Positions 35,996 to 44,314 of a stretch of DNA of 64,000 nt are shown here, piece after piece. The notes beneath the pieces were generated by a model. That model searched no databases. It saw nothing but the letters and a program-made list of their open reading frames with translations, and was not told the DNA's origin. The stretch is from positions 499,982 through 563,981 of the forward strand of contig JAEOUA010000006.1 in NCBI GenBank assembly GCA_016839555.1, given 5' to 3'. The DNA is from Promethearchaeota archaeon (GTDB lineage: Archaea > Asgardarchaeota > Lokiarchaeia > Sigyniarchaeales > SOKP01). The position numbers were made by a program, and so were the translations under genes. The stretch's first letter is position 1. Each line of letters starts with the position of its first letter.

Positions 35996-36026
35996 ATTTA
36001 AATCACACGGAGAGAGGGGGGTGATT
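35996..36026 (-). promoter_or_regulatory. TATA box with overlapping inverted repeat upstream of the Orc-like gene
   Basis: AATCAC at 36001-36006 and GTGATT at 36021-36026 are a perfect 6-bp inverted repeat enclosing the G-rich 14-base spacer ACGGAGAGAGGGGG, in otherwise A/T-rich DNA. Read on minus, the proximal arm merges into TTTAAATA (35996-36003), a likely TATA box 44-51 bp before the ATG at 35952. A repressor or autoregulator bound here would block TBP/TFB. The G-run recalls the G-string of origin recognition boxes, but the rest of that consensus is absent. Confidence 0.4.
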
Positions 36027-36088
36027 GGAAGTAAAAATATCTTTTGTCATGAAATTCTTATGAGTTAAATAATGAAAAATAATGGTTT

Positions 36089-36913
36089 TTAGCAGACTTT
36101 TGAAATTTTAATATTTTCTTTGTCTATTTTTTCTTTTAATCGAAATTTTCTGAGTTTTCTAGGAAAAAATAAATCTATATTATCATAAACATAACCACTA
36201 TGTGGTGGGCCTTCTTTAATAATTAGTTTAGATGGTGTAATTGCCCCATTCTCAAATGATATTATTTTACTTTGACCAAGAAATTTTCTAATATTTTGGA
36301 TCTTAATAGTTCCAACAGTATTACATGCCATAACAGGTATTCTATTTTCAAGAGCTCTCGCTTGAAGATAAATATTCCAATTATATAGCCCCTCTTCTCT
36401 TATTTGTGTAGGAGAGATTAGAATGTCGGCACCATTTTCAGCCGCAAGTCGGGGGGTTTCATAAAATGCCATATCAAAGCATATCAGAATTGCGAAAGAA
36501 AAATTTTTAAATTTAAATATTTTTAATTCTTTTCCTGGCTGAAAATATTTTAATTCATAAGTATAAAGATGAATTTTATCTTGTCTTCCAATTTCTTCCC
36601 CTTTAGAATCAAAAATATAACATGTTATATATTTTTTTTCGCCTTCTTTCTCATTTCTCTTTTCCCATATCGCTCCTGATAAAAGATTAATTCTATATTT
36701 TTTGGCTAATTTTTTTATTAGTAAATAATCAGGTCCTCTTTCCAATTGAAAATTATTTACGAAATTCATATCTAAAGGAACCCATCTTTCTGGTAAACAA
36801 ATTATATCTGGTTTTTGATCCTCTTCTAATAATTCTTGAATTAGATCCTCAACATGAAGATAGCATTCCTCTCTGGTAGGCAAAATTTTTGGTTGAACGC
36901 ATGCAACATTCAT
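36089..36913 (-). CDS. Carbon-nitrogen hydrolase (nitrilase superfamily)
   Basis: Amidase-type hydrolase of 274 residues. The catalytic triad is visible: Glu in CLPERWVPL, Lys in RQDKIHLYTYE and Cys in ILICFDMAFYE. The downstream AAENGADILISPTQ and RALENRIPVMACNTVG segments are typical of the family. It cleaves an amide or carbamoyl substrate that cannot be named from sequence; archaeal members are often assigned omega-amidase or N-carbamoyl hydrolase activity. It follows the HAD phosphatase gene by 12 bp on the same strand. Confidence 0.88.
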   Translation of the reverse strand: MNVACVQPKILPTREECYLHVEDLIQELLEEDQKPDIICLPERWVPLDMNFVNNFQLERGPDYLLIKKLAKKYRINLLSGAIWEKRNEKEGEKKYITCYIFDSKGEEIGRQDKIHLYTYELKYFQPGKELKIFKFKNFSFAILICFDMAFYETPRLAAENGADILISPTQIREEGLYNWNIYLQARALENRIPVMACNTVGTIKIQNIRKFLGQSKIISFENGAITPSKLIIKEGPPHSGYVYDNIDLFFPRKLRKFRLKEKIDKENIKISKVC

Positions 36914-36925
36914 ATTTTTATCGCA

Positions 36926-37660
36926 CTATTTCTTATTTAATTCCTCAATTATTGAAAATATTTCATTTAGATTTTTTATTTCAAAATCAGGTTTAAGATC
37001 TATAGGTTTTTCTATTTCTGGTTTTAAATAATCGTATTTGCCTCCTCTATGAATATAAACGGTATTGATCCTATTTTTTCGAGCGGGAACGATATCTTTT
37101 TCTAATCTATCACCGATGTATAATGTTTCTTGTCCTTTTACTCCAAACTTTCTTAAACAAAATTCAAATAATTTTGGATTAGGTTTTCGAATGCCGAATT
37201 GATCAGAAATAACAACCAAATCAATTAAATCATCTATATTTAGTCTTAAAATCTTTTCATATTGTTTTTTTGGGAGTCCATCAGAAATTATGGCCGTTTT
37301 AATATCGTATTCCTTTAATTTCATCAAACAAGGTTTTACATCATCATATAACTTAATTGAATCAATTTTTTCTTTATGATATGCCATAACTGCAGCAGCT
37401 ACATATTTATCACTTAGATTATAAGATATATTAAATCCTTCTTCTACTTCATTTAATCTGCGAATAAAAAGGTCATAGTGAAATGGAAAATTAGAACCAT
37501 ATTCCAAGCAAATTTCCATTAAAATTTGTATTGCTTTCTCTCTATCTATTTCTAAACCAAGATTTCTCATAGCATCAATTCCCTTAATCCTCGCTCTCTT
37601 AGATAATCCTGTGGAATCGAAGAGACAATCATCCAAATCAAAACCAACTAGCTTTATCAT
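36926..37660 (-). CDS. HAD-superfamily hydrolase, subfamily IA
   Basis: Protein of 244 residues. Motif I is VGFDLDDCLFDST with nucleophile D8 or its neighbour, motif II TAIISDGLP, the Lys of motif III is in FGIRKPNPKLFEF, and motif IV is LYIGDRLEKDIVPA. The C1 cap is helical. This matches the archaeal group of small phosphatases resembling TIGR02253 / pyrimidine 5'-nucleotidase-like HADs. The substrate is unknown. It is the first gene of a two-gene run with the nitrilase, which fits a metabolite-repair or salvage pair, though that is an inference. Confidence 0.88.
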   Translation of the reverse strand: MIKLVGFDLDDCLFDSTGLSKRARIKGIDAMRNLGLEIDREKAIQILMEICLEYGSNFPFHYDLFIRRLNEVEEGFNISYNLSDKYVAAAVMAYHKEKIDSIKLYDDVKPCLMKLKEYDIKTAIISDGLPKKQYEKILRLNIDDLIDLVVISDQFGIRKPNPKLFEFCLRKFGVKGQETLYIGDRLEKDIVPARKNRINTVYIHRGGKYDYLKPEIEKPIDLKPDFEIKNLNEIFSIIEELNKK

Positions 37661-37837
37661 TTTAATATGAATTTCTTAATATAAATTCTTAATTTTTAAA
37701 ATTAAGAAAATAGACTTATATAAGATAAATTTAATTATTTACGTTTATATATAATCTTTAAGGTTTAATAATCTTTAAAATATATAATCTTAAGATTAAA
37801 AAATATAGAGAGAAAGATTATAAAAATTAAATAAAAA

Positions 37838-39160
37838 TTGGCGATATTTATTAAAAACATCTGTGCCCTTTCCTATTTTCATAGAAAGATTGGTCCATTA
37901 GTATTTTATTCTTATCCCGAAAATATGTTAGATGATGAATTATCCTGTAGAATTGCCAATATAATGGATCAACAATTTATAGAAGGATTTTTTACTCATT
38001 CTTTTAAGGAGACAATAACTATGAATTATTATTTTGAAATTCAATCTGATTGGGCACGGGGAAACAGAGATATGTTAATGGTGTCTATTATTTTTAACCA
38101 GCAACCTAAGACAGATACAGAAGAAAAAGTTAAAAGCCTCTGCGTAAATTTTTCCCAAAGATTAAAATCAAATGAAGAGATTTACACAGCATTTCATATT
38201 AGCGATATTAATAATTTTGAAGAGGATGAACAGGAATTAATTATTAAGAACAACGAATTGGTAAAATTATGGGTTAAGGAATTATATTGGGCAACTGTGG
38301 AAGTCACGAGGGAAAAGACAGAGGAAGAGAGATTAGCAAGTATTTTAAGTAAACGTCATATATTTTTAATTATAAAAAAGCTTACAAAAGGTCCTTTACC
38401 CTTAGAATGGTTAAAAGATTGGTTTCAAGAACATTTTCCAGATGAAGATTTTGACAAAATGATCGATACTTTGGTAGAAAGACAGCTCATTTTCATAAAT
38501 CAAATAGGAATTGTGGAAAAATATGTATTATTATTGAAGGAAGTTAATGCAGAACGTATTCCTCCTGATAATATTATTGAATATATAGATGAAATTCCAG
38601 AATTAATCGGCTTAATTCTTCCTAAAGTTCAAAAATATTTTAGTAATTATGAACAAAAAAGTGAAGATGATTTAAAAGAAGATGCTTTTCTGCTTTTTCA
38701 AATTATTTCTGATCCAAAAATGTATAATGTTCTCTCTGAATTGAGAAATAGCCTTATTCCCAGAGATAAATTACCTAAATTGATTTCTAAAAGAGATCTC
38801 ACTGCATTAAGCAGAGTATTAGATCATTTGAAAAATAATGATATAATTGAAGAATTAAAATTTAAAGATGAAAGATATATTATCTTAAAAACTAATTTGC
38901 AAATAACTACTGCCTTTCCAGAATATTTAAGAAAACTATTGCCCAAAGAAACTATTCCCGTAATTGCAAATCCTTTTAGCACAAAAATAGAAGAAAAAGA
39001 AAGACAAAAGGAAATTGCTGAAATACTAAAAGATGCGAGAAAAGAAAAAAAAAATACGAAAGAAGAAAGGATTACCCACTTTCTAGAAAATTTGGCATCT
39101 AAATCAAAAGACGCTAAAGAATATACAAATTCGGGACAAAGTAAAAAAGAACATAAATAA
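37838..39160 (+). CDS. Longin-like domain plus winged-helix protein
   Basis: Protein of 440 residues starting at a TTG. Residues 1-150 form an alternating beta/alpha region (SYFHRKIGPLVFYSYPENML is the GPxxxY turn seen in longin-type proteins; then YYFEIQSDWARG). This pattern resembles the longin folds that are abundant in Asgard archaea and in eukaryotic Nprl2-like and trafficking regulators. Two winged-helix-like units follow (about 175-240 and 285-370), then a charged coiled tail. Nprl2-type proteins also combine a longin domain with winged helices, so the architecture is notable. No enzyme motif is seen. The longin call is by pattern only. Confidence 0.45.
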   Translation: MAIFIKNICALSYFHRKIGPLVFYSYPENMLDDELSCRIANIMDQQFIEGFFTHSFKETITMNYYFEIQSDWARGNRDMLMVSIIFNQQPKTDTEEKVKSLCVNFSQRLKSNEEIYTAFHISDINNFEEDEQELIIKNNELVKLWVKELYWATVEVTREKTEEERLASILSKRHIFLIIKKLTKGPLPLEWLKDWFQEHFPDEDFDKMIDTLVERQLIFINQIGIVEKYVLLLKEVNAERIPPDNIIEYIDEIPELIGLILPKVQKYFSNYEQKSEDDLKEDAFLLFQIISDPKMYNVLSELRNSLIPRDKLPKLISKRDLTALSRVLDHLKNNDIIEELKFKDERYIILKTNLQITTAFPEYLRKLLPKETIPVIANPFSTKIEEKERQKEIAEILKDARKEKKNTKEERITHFLENLASKSKDAKEYTNSGQSKKEHK

Positions 39161-39188
39161 TAGACTAACATAAAGAAAATGTTATTCT

Positions 39189-39290
39189 ATTGCTCATTGA
39201 GATGTCAGAAAAAGGATTAGAAAAAGACAATAATCATTTTAAAAATAAATGACATCAGTTTGGGGCAACACATTCATTGTTATGAGCAAT
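39189..39290. repeat. Nested inverted repeats in a convergent intergenic region
   Basis: The outer arms ATTGCTCAT (39189-39197) and ATGAGCAAT (39282-39290) are perfect 9-bp complements. The inner arms GATGTCA (39201-39207) and TGACATC (39250-39256) are perfect 7-bp complements. They could fold as one long bulged stem. The region lies between the 3' ends of two convergent genes and partly overlaps the C/D-like RNA. Confidence 0.6.
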
Positions 39291-39326
39291 AACTCTTTTA
39301 TATTGTCACAAGCTCATCATCTGTCA
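39250..39326 (-). ncRNA. Candidate C/D-box guide RNA
   Basis: On the minus strand a perfect C box ATGATGA (39314-39320) and a D box CTGA (39255-39258) lie 55 bases apart. They are flanked by TGACA (39322-39326) and TGTCA (39250-39254), a 5-bp terminal stem placed as in the kink-turn of archaeal C/D sRNAs. The bases before the D box, TGTTGCCCCAAA, would be the guide, predicting a target with TTTGGGGCAACA. An internal D'/C' pair is not clear (AATGAATG is the nearest C' form). The size, about 77 bases, suits the class. Confidence 0.4.
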
Positions 39327-39417
39327 TCTGTCAAAATCAATTAATATTTATTAACTTTTTGTTAAAATTTAAAAAAGAGTGTTTATTTTTCTCCTTTCTG
39401 TTGGTTATTAAAATATT

Positions 39418-39897
39418 CTATGGATTTTTCTCTATTTTTGAGCCTTTTCTTTTAAAATAATATTTTCTGAGATAATGTCCTGGTCTCTTGAAGCCCCCAT
39501 ATTCTTCAATTAGGTCTTTTAAGCCATTTCTTTTTGATATTTTTTTCTTAAACTTTTCGTATTCTTCTTTGGAAAGTTCTTCTTCGTTCAATAAAAAATT
39601 TAAAATTTCTATAGCTTGTTCCTTATGAGAACATCTTCTTATAAAGTCAATGACTGTAGGATTTGTTAATTCTTTTATATTAGAATTCATCTCATTTTCA
39701 TTAGTTTCTTCACCTATAGATTCTACATCATAATCAATAGAATCTATTTTTAACATCTTCTTTTCTTCTTGCATTTCGTTCATTAGATGGGGTAAATATT
39801 TACTTAATTCGTTTTTATCATAATCCACATTTAAACCATTTTCCCTATTAATTTTTGGTTTTTTAAAGTTATTTTTATTATTTTCTTTTTTATTCAT
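39418..39897 (-). CDS. Conserved archaeal small protein (DUF2095-like)
   Basis: Protein of 159 residues. The N-terminal 85 residues are polar, Asn/Lys/Glu-rich and probably disordered. The C-terminal half (NPTVIDFIRRCSHKEQAIEI, then LNFLLNEEELSKEEYEKF and a terminal EYGGFKRPGHYLRKYYF) resembles the archaeal DUF2095 family as I remember it, a helical domain ending in G-x-x-x-x-G-Y/H-Y. No function is established for the family. It is transcribed alone on minus, divergent from serA across 236 bp. The match is by pattern, not by alignment. Confidence 0.5.
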   Translation of the reverse strand: MNKKENNKNNFKKPKINRENGLNVDYDKNELSKYLPHLMNEMQEEKKMLKIDSIDYDVESIGEETNENEMNSNIKELTNPTVIDFIRRCSHKEQAIEILNFLLNEEELSKEEYEKFKKKISKRNGLKDLIEEYGGFKRPGHYLRKYYFKRKGSKIEKNP

Positions 39898-40133
39898 CGA
39901 TTTTCACTTCATATCAATATTTGTATCGATTCTAATATTGTCCTTAATTTTTTAAATGAAGAGTAAAAAATAAATTTATAGCTTTGAAAAATAATATAAA
40001 ATCTAATTTATATAAACCACAAAATTGTTCATTTCTAATAATTTAAAGAAGAAAACTATAATTCTCGAAAAATTGAAATAGTTTCAAATATTTAAATCAC
40101 TACTAAAATTAAGCATGTAATTATAGGTAAATC

Positions 40134-41057
40134 ATGAAAATTCTCATTTCTGATAAAATACATCAAAAGGGTATCAAAATTTTAGAGGAAAATGGGTTTG
40201 AAGTAAGTAAGAAGTTTTCAATAAGCCAGGAAGATCTTAGAGAAGAGATTGCGAATTATGATGGAATTATTATTCGATCTAATACAAAATTATTCAGTGA
40301 GGAGCTTAAAAGATCAAAGAATTTAAAGGTTATAGGGAGGGCGGGCGTAGGATTGGATAATATTGATGTAGAAGAGGCGGAAAAATTAGGAATAAAAGTA
40401 TTTAATACATCGAAAGCACCTTCCATTTCCGTCGCGGAATTAACGATGGGACTTATAATTAGTTTATTAAGAAATATAACGAAAGCAGATAAAACAATGC
40501 ATTGTGGAGATTGGTTTAAAAGGGATTATATGGGTTTTGAACTTAAGGGTAAAAAAATAGGTTTAATTGGTTTTGGGAATATAGGAACGGAAGTAGCTAA
40601 AAGAGCAGCAGCATTTGATATGATAATTGGGATATACGATGTAGATAAGAAAGCTAAGCAGAAAGCAAAAGATTTAGGATATATTGTGTATCCCTCTGTT
40701 GATGTGCTAATAAAAGAATCACAAATTATTTCACTTCATATTCCCTCCACAGTAAAGACGGAAAATACAATAAATGAACGAAGATTAAATTTGATGGATA
40801 AAGATAATTTGATCATTAATACTGCTAGAGGAAATCTTGTTGATGAAGTGGCCTTATTAAAAGCTTTAAAGGAAAACAAGATAAAAGGTGCTGCTTTAGA
40901 TGTATTTCGAAGAGAACCTATAGATAATATGGATTTATGTAATTTTGAAGGCAATTTAATACTAACTCCTCATATTGGAAGCCAAACAGTTGAAACTCAA
41001 GTAAACGCGAGCGTGAGTATAGCAAAAAAAGTTTCGAATTATTTAAAAAATTTATAA
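40134..41057 (+). CDS. serA: D-3-phosphoglycerate dehydrogenase, short form
   Basis: D-2-hydroxyacid dehydrogenase of 307 residues. The substrate-side motif is VIGRAGVGLDNIDV with the adjacent Arg, the NAD-binding site is IGLIGFGNIGTEVAKRA, and the catalytic Arg, Glu and His are in NTARGNLVDE, DVFRREPID and LTPHIGSQT. There is no C-terminal ACT domain, so it is the short form without serine feedback binding. It would start serine synthesis from 3-phosphoglycerate; other hydroxyacids remain possible. A TATA-like TTTAAATC at 40091-40098 lies about 40 bp before the ATG. Confidence 0.87.
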   Translation: MKILISDKIHQKGIKILEENGFEVSKKFSISQEDLREEIANYDGIIIRSNTKLFSEELKRSKNLKVIGRAGVGLDNIDVEEAEKLGIKVFNTSKAPSISVAELTMGLIISLLRNITKADKTMHCGDWFKRDYMGFELKGKKIGLIGFGNIGTEVAKRAAAFDMIIGIYDVDKKAKQKAKDLGYIVYPSVDVLIKESQIISLHIPSTVKTENTINERRLNLMDKDNLIINTARGNLVDEVALLKALKENKIKGAALDVFRREPIDNMDLCNFEGNLILTPHIGSQTVETQVNASVSIAKKVSNYLKNL

Positions 41058-41077
41058 GAATTATCTTAGTAATAAAA

Positions 41078-41085
41078 TTATAAAA
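41078..41085 (+). promoter_or_regulatory. TATA box for rpl15e
   Basis: TTATAAAA, 49-56 bp before the ATG of the L15e gene, within the 76-bp gap after serA. It would place the transcript start about 25 bp before the start codon. Confidence 0.35.
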
Positions 41086-41133
41086 CTGCTTTTAATTTAT
41101 TACATTATAATTCAAACAAGAATATGATGAATT

Positions 41134-41718
41134 ATGAAATCTGGATACAAATATCTAAAAGAAACATTTGAAAAGCATGAAAAGTCCTACGAGACACCAG
41201 AGTGGTATAGGGCAATAAAATATAGAAAAGGAAGATCAATCCAGAGGATTGATAAGCCAACAAAAATATACAGAGCAAGAGAGCTCGGATATAAAGCAAA
41301 ACAGGGTTATATTGTAGTAAGAGCTCGGATTCGAAAAGGAGGTATGCACAAAATTCGCCCCAAGGGAGGCAGAAAAAATAGAGCCATGGGAGTTTCAAAA
41401 TATACGACGGGGAAAAATTTGCAATGGGTTGCTGAAGAGAGAGCACAGAAAAAATTTCCAAATTTAGAAGTGTTAAATAGTTATAAAATTTACTCTGATG
41501 GAAAACACCATTATTATGAAGTCATTTTAGTGGATCCTTATCATCCTGTAATAAAATCCGATCCAAAGATAAATTGGATTTGTGCCCCCTCACATAAAAG
41601 AAGAGTAAACAGGGGTAAGACATCTGCTGGTAAAAAATCCAGAGGATTATATAAAAAAGGATGGGGTTCGGAAAAAACACGTACAAGTATTAAAGCAAAA
41701 AAGAGTCGTAGAAATTAA
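41134..41718 (+). CDS. rpl15e: Large-subunit ribosomal protein L15e
   Basis: Ribosomal protein eL15 of 194 residues, specific to archaea and eukaryotes. The diagnostic stretch is YIVVRARIRKGGMHKIRPKG, preceded by RAREL-GY and followed by GRKNRAMGVSKYTTG. HHYYEVILVDPYHP and the basic C-terminus (RRVNRGKTSAGKKSRGLYKK) are equally typical. Length matches the family. It sits 76 bp after serA on the same strand but has its own TATA-like element. Confidence 0.97.
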   Translation: MKSGYKYLKETFEKHEKSYETPEWYRAIKYRKGRSIQRIDKPTKIYRARELGYKAKQGYIVVRARIRKGGMHKIRPKGGRKNRAMGVSKYTTGKNLQWVAEERAQKKFPNLEVLNSYKIYSDGKHHYYEVILVDPYHPVIKSDPKINWICAPSHKRRVNRGKTSAGKKSRGLYKKGWGSEKTRTSIKAKKSRRN

Positions 41719-41828
41719 GTTATTTTTCATAAAAGTATTGGAGCCTTTTTTTATCTTTTACTAAAAATCTTAAATTTCCATAATATTAAACTTATTGATT
41801 AATGATTTATATTATTTCTTAAAATATA

Positions 41829-41836
41829 TTTATATA
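41829..41836 (+). promoter_or_regulatory. TATA box for the class III aminotransferase
   Basis: TTTATATA lies 33-40 bp before the ATG at 41869, so the leader would be only about 5-12 bases. No ribosome-binding site is visible before the ATG, consistent with a nearly leaderless mRNA. Confidence 0.4.
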
Positions 41837-41868
41837 ATAAACTAAATCATTAAATTAAGATAATAAAA

Positions 41869-43323
41869 ATGAAAGAATTTGAGCCGAAAATATTGAGTAA
41901 AGAAGAATTGAGAAGAATTTCTTCTGGGATAAATGAAGAGGAAATATTAGAATTTCAAAAGCATTCTTTAAATAATTTTGTAGAACCTTTAACAGTCATG
42001 GAGGCTAAGGAACCGGGCTCTCCATGGGTCAAGGTTATGGATCAGAAAGGGCAATTTAAAGAAATACTCGACTGCACCTCAATGAATTGGACACTAGCTT
42101 TAGGTTTTGCTCATCCTGATGTTAACTACGCTGCTTTAGAGCAAATGAAAAGATTAACGCATGTTAGATATAATTGTTTAACTCCCGCGAGAGCAAAATT
42201 TTGTAATAAACTGGCAGAAATTGTACCTGGAAAACTAAAGGGAGGAAAAGTAATATTAAATAATGAAGGTGGAGGTCTTGCCAATGAGGCGGCGATGAAA
42301 TTAGCGATGATTGCTTCAAGAGGGGCTGATCATTTTGGAACCTTTTGGCATGGGTATCACGGAAGTTCTCTAATTACAGCAACGTTATCTCAGCCCCTTC
42401 ATGCGGTTACAAGATTTGATTCTTTTGGCATAGGGCATTTCACAAGAATGCCTTATCCCTACTGCTATCGATGCATGTGGAATTATAAGAATGGATTATA
42501 TGGTGAGAAAGATCCAGACTGTAATATGGAGTGCTTTCAAATTGTCGAGAAATACTTAAAGGGTATGGCCCCAAAGAAAATGGCCGGCGTCATTTTAGAA
42601 CCAATTCAAGGGGCGGGAGGACAGGTTCCAGCGCCTCCAAAATGGTTAAGAAAATTGAAAGAATTATGTGAAGAAGAAAACATTTATTTGATCTATGATG
42701 AATGTCAAACGTGTATGTGGCGCACTGGTAAGTATTTCACGGTATCTGAGCGATATGAAAAAGAAAGAGGAATAGATGTATCCCCAGATATGATGACATT
42801 TACTAAAGCAATTGGAGGTGGATTTCCGCTTGGTGCCATGATTGCTACTCCAAAAATAAGGAAAACTTTTACGCCCACAGAAGAGCACACCACTTTCAGC
42901 TCAAGCCCATTAAGCTGCGCAACAGGTTTAGCCGCAATTAAAGTTATCCAAAAGGAGAATCTTGGAGAAAATTGTGAAAAGATGGGAAATAAAATCACAA
43001 AACGAATGAAAGAGCTTCAGGAGATATATGAAGTTATTGGCGATATTAGGGGACCAGGATTATTTATAGGTGTTGAGATGGTAAAAGATAGAGAAACAAA
43101 AGACCCGTTTACAGAATTAGTTGAGGAAATGATTCTTTTAGCCCCAGAATATAATTTATATTTGGGAGAATCAATGCCCATTTTATCTGCTCGAGGAGAA
43201 TTGCTTATGAGAAATGTGTTGAAAATCAAGCCTCCTTTAGTGATAACAGAAGAAGATACAGAATTTATCATGGAAAATTTCGAGAAAGTGCTCAAAGAAG
43301 CTTTAAACAAGGTTGAAAAATAA
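41869..43323 (+). CDS. Class III PLP-dependent aminotransferase with Cys-rich insert
   Basis: Omega-aminotransferase-type enzyme of 484 residues. The PLP lysine is K313 in MMTFTKAIGGGFPLGAMIAT, preceded by YDECQTCMWRTGKY, with the cofactor Asp in IYDECQ. A segment around 198-225 (PYPYCYRCMW, then DPDCNMEC) holds four cysteines that could bind a metal; it also occurs in related enzymes of anaerobes. The substrate is not decidable from sequence; 4-aminobutyrate, beta-amino acids or taurine-like amines are candidates. It converges on the SDR-TPP-VOC-HcyS run, so a shared pathway is possible but unproven. Confidence 0.88.
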   Translation: MKEFEPKILSKEELRRISSGINEEEILEFQKHSLNNFVEPLTVMEAKEPGSPWVKVMDQKGQFKEILDCTSMNWTLALGFAHPDVNYAALEQMKRLTHVRYNCLTPARAKFCNKLAEIVPGKLKGGKVILNNEGGGLANEAAMKLAMIASRGADHFGTFWHGYHGSSLITATLSQPLHAVTRFDSFGIGHFTRMPYPYCYRCMWNYKNGLYGEKDPDCNMECFQIVEKYLKGMAPKKMAGVILEPIQGAGGQVPAPPKWLRKLKELCEEENIYLIYDECQTCMWRTGKYFTVSERYEKERGIDVSPDMMTFTKAIGGGFPLGAMIATPKIRKTFTPTEEHTTFSSSPLSCATGLAAIKVIQKENLGENCEKMGNKITKRMKELQEIYEVIGDIRGPGLFIGVEMVKDRETKDPFTELVEEMILLAPEYNLYLGESMPILSARGELLMRNVLKIKPPLVITEEDTEFIMENFEKVLKEALNKVEK

Positions 43324-43403
43324 ATAATCCTTTGTAAATACTTTTTCTTTTTTTCTTTAATTATAAGATTTATAGAAAGTAAAAATAGGATAAAAAAAAG
43401 GAA

Positions 43404-44210
43404 TTAAAATTTATTTATTGAGATTGTCATTCCCCCATCAAGAATGATATTTTGCCCTGTAATATAATTTGCTTGCGGAGATGCTAAAAATAATGCAATA
43501 TCTGCGACCCAATCAGGATCACCTATTTTATCAATGGGTAATTTCACATTTCGACTATCTAAAAATTGCCGAATTAGTTTTGGGTCATTATTATAAATCG
43601 GCGTTAAAAACACACCAGGAGAGATTGCGTTCACTGTAATATCGCTAGAACCTAGTTCAAGAGCCCAGAGTTTTGTGAATGCTATCAAGCCTGCCTTACT
43701 CGCACTATATATCCCAATGAGTGGATTTAGACCATTTTGAGTCCCGGCACAAGAAGCAATATTGATTATTTTTCCTCTAACTGGTTTAAACTGTCTTTGT
43801 CTCTTCATATTTCTAAAGAAAGATTTTGTGACATTCCAAGCACCTTTTAAATTTACCCCCATAACACTATCATATACCTTCTCTTTTGCTTTTAATGAAC
43901 TATAGAGCCCACCATCAATTCCCGCATTATTAATCAAAAGAAATATATTATCAAAGGTATCAAAAACTTCTTTTGCCATGTTTTTAACTTGACCTGAATC
44001 AGAGATATCTGCTTTAATTGTTTTAATCTTCACATTATATTGTTGTTGAATTATTTTTTTCGACTCCTTAAGTCCCTCTTCATTAATGTCATTAAGAACT
44101 AAGTCGGAACCTTTTGAGGCAAAAGCCTTAGCCATACGACGTCCAAAACCATCACTTCCAGCTCCCGTGATTAACGCAACTTTTCCTTCTAAAAATTTTT
44201 GTTCAGACAT
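43404..44210 (-). CDS. Short-chain dehydrogenase/reductase (FabG-like)
   Basis: NAD(P)-dependent SDR of 268 residues. The dinucleotide motif is ITGAGSDGFGRRMA, then NNAGIDGG, the catalytic Ser in INIASCAG and YSASKAG with the Tyr/Lys pair, and a SPGVFLTPIY tail. Asp in LVLNDIN after beta-2 favours NAD over NADP. A GAGGAAAT ribosome-binding site lies just before the ATG. It is the last gene of the hcyS-VOC-TPP-SDR run, 104 bp after the TPP enzyme gene. The substrate is unknown; it could reduce a 2-hydroxyketone or acyloin made by the TPP enzyme. Confidence 0.9.
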   Translation of the reverse strand: MSEQKFLEGKVALITGAGSDGFGRRMAKAFASKGSDLVLNDINEEGLKESKKIIQQQYNVKIKTIKADISDSGQVKNMAKEVFDTFDNIFLLINNAGIDGGLYSSLKAKEKVYDSVMGVNLKGAWNVTKSFFRNMKRQRQFKPVRGKIINIASCAGTQNGLNPLIGIYSASKAGLIAFTKLWALELGSSDITVNAISPGVFLTPIYNNDPKLIRQFLDSRNVKLPIDKIGDPDWVADIALFLASPQANYITGQNIILDGGMTISINKF

Positions 44211-44314
44211 AAGTATTTCCTCTTTTTTTATTTAATTAAAATATCATTTTCTATAAAAAAATTTTAATTATTTCTTTTATTCAACTATAAAAATATAATA
44301 AAAAAATGAAAAAT

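Noticed and set aside
36001-36026. Origin recognition box
   Set aside because: There is a G-run and a TTCCA element, but their order and orientation do not match the ORB consensus and no repeats of it are nearby; kept only as an inverted repeat.
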